9,894 bases of DNA, taken from assembly GCA_903842475.1 (NCBI GenBank), contig CAIMMA010000133.1, positions 1 through 9,894 on the forward strand. The letters run 5' to 3'. The DNA comes from an uncultured bacterium (GTDB lineage: Bacteria > Desulfobacterota > Desulfobulbia > Desulfobulbales > Desulfobulbaceae). The notes beneath the pieces were generated by a model. The model worked only from the letters and a program-made list of their open reading frames with translations. It had not been told where the DNA came from and did not search any database. The number at the start of each line of letters is the position of its first letter. Position 1 is the stretch's first letter. A program made the translations under genes and the position numbers. Below, piece by piece: positions 6,540 to 9,894 of this stretch.

Positions 6540-7919
6540 ATGGCCAAACACATCAAACTGCGCAGTTCCTCCCGCAGGAGTAGCGATTTTTTCAAAACGG
6601 TAGGATTGACCTTAGCCGCCGTTGCCGCGGTGTCCTTGCTCGTGGTGGTTTTTCTGCTGTTCGAATTTGAAAAACCCACCCTGGTGCTGGGAAAAGAGAT
6701 CAAATTCCTCGGCGGCAAGGTAGAGTTGCCGCTCCAGGCCTCCGATCAAAAAAGCGGTCTCAGCGCCATCACCATTACGCTCAGTCAGGGCGAGAAAAAA
6801 GCCCTGCTCCTGGAGAAGATGTTCCCCCGTCAGGCCTGGTTCAAGGCCGCCGGCCCCTTGTCGATCAAGGAAACCGTGATCATCGATGCCCAGAAGGCGG
6901 GGATCAAGGAAGGCGAAGCCGAGCTGACCATTTCGGTCCGGGATTTCTCCCTCATGGGATTGTTCAAGGGCAACCAGACCGTGCAGCGGCTTCGCGTGAC
7001 CATGGACACAACGCCGCCCAAGGTAACCATTGCCCATGCCCAACGCCTGCTCCAGAACGGCGGCAGCGCCATGGCGGTCTATACGATATCCGAACGGCCG
7101 GGCCGCCACGGCGTCCTGATTGACACCGCTTTTTTCCCGGGATTCCCCACTGGCAAGGAAAACACCTATATCGCCTATTTCGCCCTGCCCTGGGACGCTA
7201 AAGCGCCGGCAAGCACCAAAGTGGTCGGCAGCGACGAAGCCGGCAATGAAACGGTGGTCCCCTTTGTCAGCAGCTTTAAAAAAGAACCGGACAAACGGGA
7301 CGCTATCAACGTCAGTGAGCAGTTTCTCCAGCAGAAAATTCCCGAATTCGAAGAGCATTACCCGGAGATGCAGGGCAGCCTGCTGGAAAAATATCTCTAC
7401 GTCAACCGGGAGCTCCGGCAGAGCAATGCCCGGACCATTGCCAAGGTCTGCGCCACCCCCGATCCGCAACAGCTCTGGTCGGACCGATTCTTCCGCATGG
7501 CCGGCTCCGGTCGAGCCGGATACGCCGACCAGCGCACCTACATGTACAACGGCCAAGCCATCGACACCCAGACCCACCTCGGCGTCGACATCGCCTCCAC
7601 CGAACGGGTGGGCATCCGCTCGGCCAACCGGGGCAAGGTGGTCTTTGCCGAATATCTCGGCATTTACGGCAACATGGTTATCATCGACCACGGCCAGGGG
7701 ATTTTCAGCCTCTATTCCCACCTCAGCAACATCGATACCAAGGTAGGCACCCTGGTGGAGAAAGATCAACCGATCGGCCGATCCGGGACGACCGGCATGG
7801 CCGGCGGCGACCATCTCCATTTTTCCATGCTGGTGCACGGCATTTTCGTCACCCCGACGCAGTGGTGGGATCAGCACTGGATCAATGTCAATATCAAGTC
7901 CGTCCTCAATGAAAAGTAG
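6540..7919 (+). CDS. Membrane-anchored M23 family metallopeptidase
   Basis: Predicted zinc endopeptidase of the lysostaphin/LytM type acting on peptidoglycan cross-bridges or stems in the periplasm. Of 459 residues, a basic N-terminus (1-16) precedes one membrane anchor (about 18-42) with no obvious signal cleavage site, giving an N-in, C-out topology. Residues about 45-250 look like beta-rich Ig-like modules (VTMDTTPPKV at 153-162). The peptidase domain at about 325-445 has all expected ligands: H346 and D350 in HLGVD, H394 in LYSHL, and H425-L-H427 in GDHLHF, so it should be active rather than an EnvC/NlpD-like activator. The region 255-325 (YPEMQGSLLEKYLYVNREL) is helical. ATG 6540 is preceded by a pyrimidine-rich stretch with no Shine-Dalgarno, so translation may depend on rng. 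It overlaps the lptF start at its 3' end, suggesting one envelope-related operon. Confidence 0.92.
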   Translation: MAKHIKLRSSSRRSSDFFKTVGLTLAAVAAVSLLVVVFLLFEFEKPTLVLGKEIKFLGGKVELPLQASDQKSGLSAITITLSQGEKKALLLEKMFPRQAWFKAAGPLSIKETVIIDAQKAGIKEGEAELTISVRDFSLMGLFKGNQTVQRLRVTMDTTPPKVTIAHAQRLLQNGGSAMAVYTISERPGRHGVLIDTAFFPGFPTGKENTYIAYFALPWDAKAPASTKVVGSDEAGNETVVPFVSSFKKEPDKRDAINVSEQFLQQKIPEFEEHYPEMQGSLLEKYLYVNRELRQSNARTIAKVCATPDPQQLWSDRFFRMAGSGRAGYADQRTYMYNGQAIDTQTHLGVDIASTERVGIRSANRGKVVFAEYLGIYGNMVIIDHGQGIFSLYSHLSNIDTKVGTLVEKDQPIGRSGTTGMAGGDHLHFSMLVHGIFVTPTQWWDQHWINVNIKSVLNEK

Positions 7920-9435
7920 ACGGCCCCTGGCTGACGTACCGCTCCGTTTTCGGTCGTCTGCCAAAAAAAGCACTGGGCCATCGGTTCGTTTTCGGCTGCC
8001 CCTGCTGCTCTACACCTATATTGCCAACGAACTGCTCGCTCCTTTTTTTGCCAGTTTCCTGATCCTGTACTCGGTCTTTTTCCTGATCCGCCTGATTCCG
8101 CTGCTTGATGTGGTGCTCGCCCTTCGCATCGGCACCGGCGACTTCGTTCGCCTTTTTTCGTATATTTTCCCCCACATGCTGCTCTACGTCATCCCCATGG
8201 CGAGCATGGCCGGGGTCATCATCGGCTTCACCCGCCTGACCAATGACCGCGAAATCCTGGCGCTCAAGGCCTGCGGCGTCAGCCTGCGGCAGATGTTGCC
8301 GCCGGTCCTGCTCATCGCCGCGGCCATCGCCTGCCTGACCGGATTTTTTTCCGTCCGGCTCATACCCGCCGGGTCCCTGGGGGTCAAGCAGCTGATGTTT
8401 CAGCTGGCCAAGGAAAAAATCGATAAGGGACTGAAGGAAAAAGAATTCACCGAGGCACTGGGGGATATCGTGGTCTATGTCGACGACATCGACGCCCAGC
8501 AGAACTGGCACGGGGTCTATGTCTCCGATATGCGCGGACGCACCCAGCCGCTGATCACCGTGGCTAAATCCGGACGGATGGCCGCGGAGATGGAACGAAT
8601 GCAGGTGAACATCACGCTCGAGGACGGCTCCCTGCATAACGCCGATGGCCCCGACAATCAGGTGATCCGCTTCAAACGGTATCAACTACGGATTTCCCTG
8701 CGGCCGCCGACCAAGGTCGGCGGCGAGGACGTGACTGCGCTGGGACGGGGGACCATGAGCCAGCAGCAGCTGCTGGACACCGCCAAAAAACAGGGGCTGG
8801 ACACCAGGCCGGGCCGAATGCTGCTTTCCGAATACCATCACCGCCTGGTGCTGCCGGTCGGCTGTTTCATCCTCAGCCTGCTCGGCATGCCGCTGGGGCT
8901 GCAGGCCAGGGCCGGCAAGCGAGCCATTGGCCTGCCTCTGGGGCTTGCTTTTTTCATTCTCTATTATGTCGCCTTCACCACCGGCCGGGTGCTGAGCGAA
9001 TCGGGTGCGCTGCCCATGGTTCTCGGGATGTGGCTGCCCAACCTCCTGTTCCTGGTACTGACCACCTTCATTTTTCGACGAACGGATCAGGAACGCCCGT
9101 TGATCCCGGAACGCCTCCAAGATTTGGTCATTGTCGGCTGCAACCGTTTCCTCCGACCAATATACGACCGAATATTGACCTGGACCGGGCGATTGCTGAC
9201 CAGGTATGGCCTTCGCCAGCCCTTATCAGCCCCGCAACAAGAACGCCGACTGCCGGTCCATGCCGACGGAACCACCGGCATCTTTCATCTGTCGAATTGC
9301 CAGCAGTACCATTGTCCCCGCTGCCGGATCAAATTCAAGGATGCTGCCGTAGCGGCGGCTGCGGGTTTTTCCCCTTGTGCATTCTGCAGGGAGACGCTGA
9401 CCCAGCCGGACCGGCGCGCCACCTCGCCGAAGTGA
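7909..9435 (+). CDS. lptF: LptF-type permease (YjgP/YjgQ) with C-terminal Ada-like zinc-binding domain
   Basis: Inner-membrane subunit of the LptBFG transporter that extracts lipopolysaccharide and passes it to LptC/LptA. From ATG 7909 (508 aa): TM1 about 44-65, TM2 83-107, TM3 130-153, periplasmic jellyroll about 157-302, TM4 313-331, TM5 340-362, TM6 368-389. DREILALKACGVSLRQ after TM2 is the LptB-contacting coupling region; HACGLS in E. coli LptF favours LptF over LptG. The usual length is about 360-390, so residues 390-508 are extra. They end in TTGIF-H460-x3-C464, then C469, C472 and GFSPC490-x2-C493, closely like the zinc domain of Ada with H for its first Cys. ATG 7909 overlaps the peptidase stop by 11 bases (coupling); an ATG at 7885 adds eight residues and is possible. 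No lptG is seen beside it. Permease sure, F versus G moderate. Confidence 0.9.
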   Translation: MKSRRPLADVPLRFRSSAKKSTGPSVRFRLPLLLYTYIANELLAPFFASFLILYSVFFLIRLIPLLDVVLALRIGTGDFVRLFSYIFPHMLLYVIPMASMAGVIIGFTRLTNDREILALKACGVSLRQMLPPVLLIAAAIACLTGFFSVRLIPAGSLGVKQLMFQLAKEKIDKGLKEKEFTEALGDIVVYVDDIDAQQNWHGVYVSDMRGRTQPLITVAKSGRMAAEMERMQVNITLEDGSLHNADGPDNQVIRFKRYQLRISLRPPTKVGGEDVTALGRGTMSQQQLLDTAKKQGLDTRPGRMLLSEYHHRLVLPVGCFILSLLGMPLGLQARAGKRAIGLPLGLAFFILYYVAFTTGRVLSESGALPMVLGMWLPNLLFLVLTTFIFRRTDQERPLIPERLQDLVIVGCNRFLRPIYDRILTWTGRLLTRYGLRQPLSAPQQERRLPVHADGTTGIFHLSNCQQYHCPRCRIKFKDAAVAAAAGFSPCAFCRETLTQPDRRATSPK

Positions 9436-9471
9436 GGGTTTCCGCCCCTGGACCTGATCCCGAATGCGCTG

Positions 9472-9500
9472 TTGCCTTGCAGGCCAAGGAGTTCTATACT
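9472..9500 (+). promoter_or_regulatory. Sigma-70-like promoter candidate for nnrE
   Basis: TTGCCT (9472-9477) and TATACT (9495-9500) are separated by exactly 17 bases, matching four and five of the six consensus bases. Transcription would begin near 9507, about 85 bases before the nnrE start. It is the best -35/-10 pair I found in the window. Confidence 0.5.
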
Positions 9501-9525
9501 ATGCACAACAAGTGATATTTTTGCA

Positions 9526-9552
9526 GCTGTCGCAACCCAAGCAAGCGGCAGC
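9526..9552 (+). other. Hairpin in the presumed nnrE leader
   Basis: GCTGTCGC (9526-9533) pairs with GCGGCAGC (9545-9552): eight pairs including one G-U, loop of 11 bases. The following bases are pyrimidine-rich (ACTCCTCTTC) but not a U-run, so it is a poor terminator. It lies downstream of the promoter candidate and 38 bases before the nnrE start. Confidence 0.35.
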
Positions 9553-9590
9553 ACTCCTCTTCACCCCGCAATCATAGGATGGAATCGTTC

Positions 9591-9894
9591 ATGCAACTGG
9601 CCCAGGCTGCACAAATGCGCGAACTCGAGCGGCGGACCATCGAAGATATCGGCATTCCCGGCATGGTGCTGATGGAGAATGCCGGCCGGGGCACGGTTGA
9701 ACGGATGGAGCAGACCCTGGGCCCGTTGGCGGGCAAAACGGTCTGCATCTTTGCCGGGCCGGGCAACAACGGTGGCGACGGCCTGGTCATCGCCCGCACC
9801 GTGCATGGCCTGGGTGCCTTGCCCTTTGTCTTTTTCCTCACTGACCCGGAGCAGCTCCGGGGGGATGCCGCCCTCAATTACGCCATTTTCCAAC
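9591..9894 (+). CDS. nnrE: NAD(P)H-hydrate epimerase, N-terminal part (YjeF_N domain), cut by window end
   Basis: Repairs damaged cofactor by interconverting R and S forms of NAD(P)H hydrate, so that the S-specific dehydratase NnrD can restore NAD(P)H. Only 101 complete codons are present. The start MQLAQAAQMRELERRTIED and IGIPGMVLMENAGRG (20-34) are typical of YjeF_N, and GPGNNGGDG at 56-64 is the Rossmann-like nucleotide loop of the family. Many bacteria fuse this domain to NnrD; the truncated end does not show which form this is. ATG 9591 is preferred because GGATGGAA lies about seven bases ahead; an in-frame ATG at 9579 would add four residues but has its AGG too close. Likely transcribed from the promoter at 9472-9500 rather than only with lptF. 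Confidence 0.9.
   Translation, partial: MQLAQAAQMRELERRTIEDIGIPGMVLMENAGRGTVERMEQTLGPLAGKTVCIFAGPGNNGGDGLVIARTVHGLGALPFVFFLTDPEQLRGDAALNYAIFQ

Larger units (their letters stand above)
9436..9590 (+). promoter_or_regulatory. lptF-nnrE intergenic region
   Basis: This 155-base gap has no convincing intrinsic terminator (no stem followed by a U-tract). It carries a promoter candidate (9472-9500), a four-codon open frame MHNK (ATG 9501 to TGA 9515) with a strong AAGGAG nine bases ahead, an eight-pair hairpin (9526-9552), and the nnrE ribosome site GGATGGAA (9577-9584). Confidence 0.4.

Noticed and set aside
6612..7973. 453-residue open frame antisense to the M23 gene
   Set aside because: Shadow frame; the opposite strand has all M23 zinc ligands in order and this one shows no family motif.
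7906..8685. 259-residue open frame antisense to lptF
   Set aside because: Very rich in D, G, H and Q, as expected from the reverse of a hydrophobic membrane gene; no start context or motif.

Overview
The window reads as chromosomal DNA of a Gram-negative, GC-rich anaerobe, most likely a Desulfobacterota member such as a Desulfobulbaceae-like sulfate reducer. That placement is inferred from gene content: an NtrC-type two-component pair, an SPL-family radical SAM protein, and an RNase G / M23 peptidase / LptF row. No rRNA or other marker confirms it. LptF implies an outer membrane with lipopolysaccharide. I see no tRNA, rRNA, insertion sequence, CRISPR array or phage gene.

Layout. The left half (about 1-4810) is on the minus strand. 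In transcription order it holds a family 2 glycosyltransferase, an SPL-family radical SAM protein starting a few bases after it, then after a 110-base gap a membrane histidine kinase and a sigma-54-dependent response regulator that overlap at a peculiar junction. The right half is on the plus strand and divergent: RNase G (rng), a membrane-anchored M23 peptidase, an LptF-type permease overlapping the peptidase end, and, after a 155-base gap, the first 101 codons of NAD(P)H-hydrate epimerase (nnrE), cut by the window edge. The divergent intergenic region (4811-4984) carries a tandem TATAGT box inside an inverted repeat.

How the genes fit together. The kinase and regulator form one signalling pair whose targets are not visible here. 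rng, the peptidase and lptF look co-transcribed and are RNA-processing and cell-envelope functions. The region before nnrE holds a good sigma-70-like promoter and a hairpin, so nnrE is probably its own unit.

Most interesting points. (1) The LptF protein carries a C-terminal extension of about 119 residues ending in a zinc-binding module that resembles the N-terminal domain of Ada, with His in place of the methyl-accepting Cys. (2) At the kinase/regulator junction the usual kinase C-terminus and the usual regulator start codon are both missing. (3) The glycosyltransferase gene contains an in-frame A AAA AAG heptamer followed by a 6-nt spacer and a GC hairpin, the layout of a -1 frameshift signal. 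(4) The radical SAM protein resembles spore photoproduct lyase but appears to lack its catalytic cysteine.
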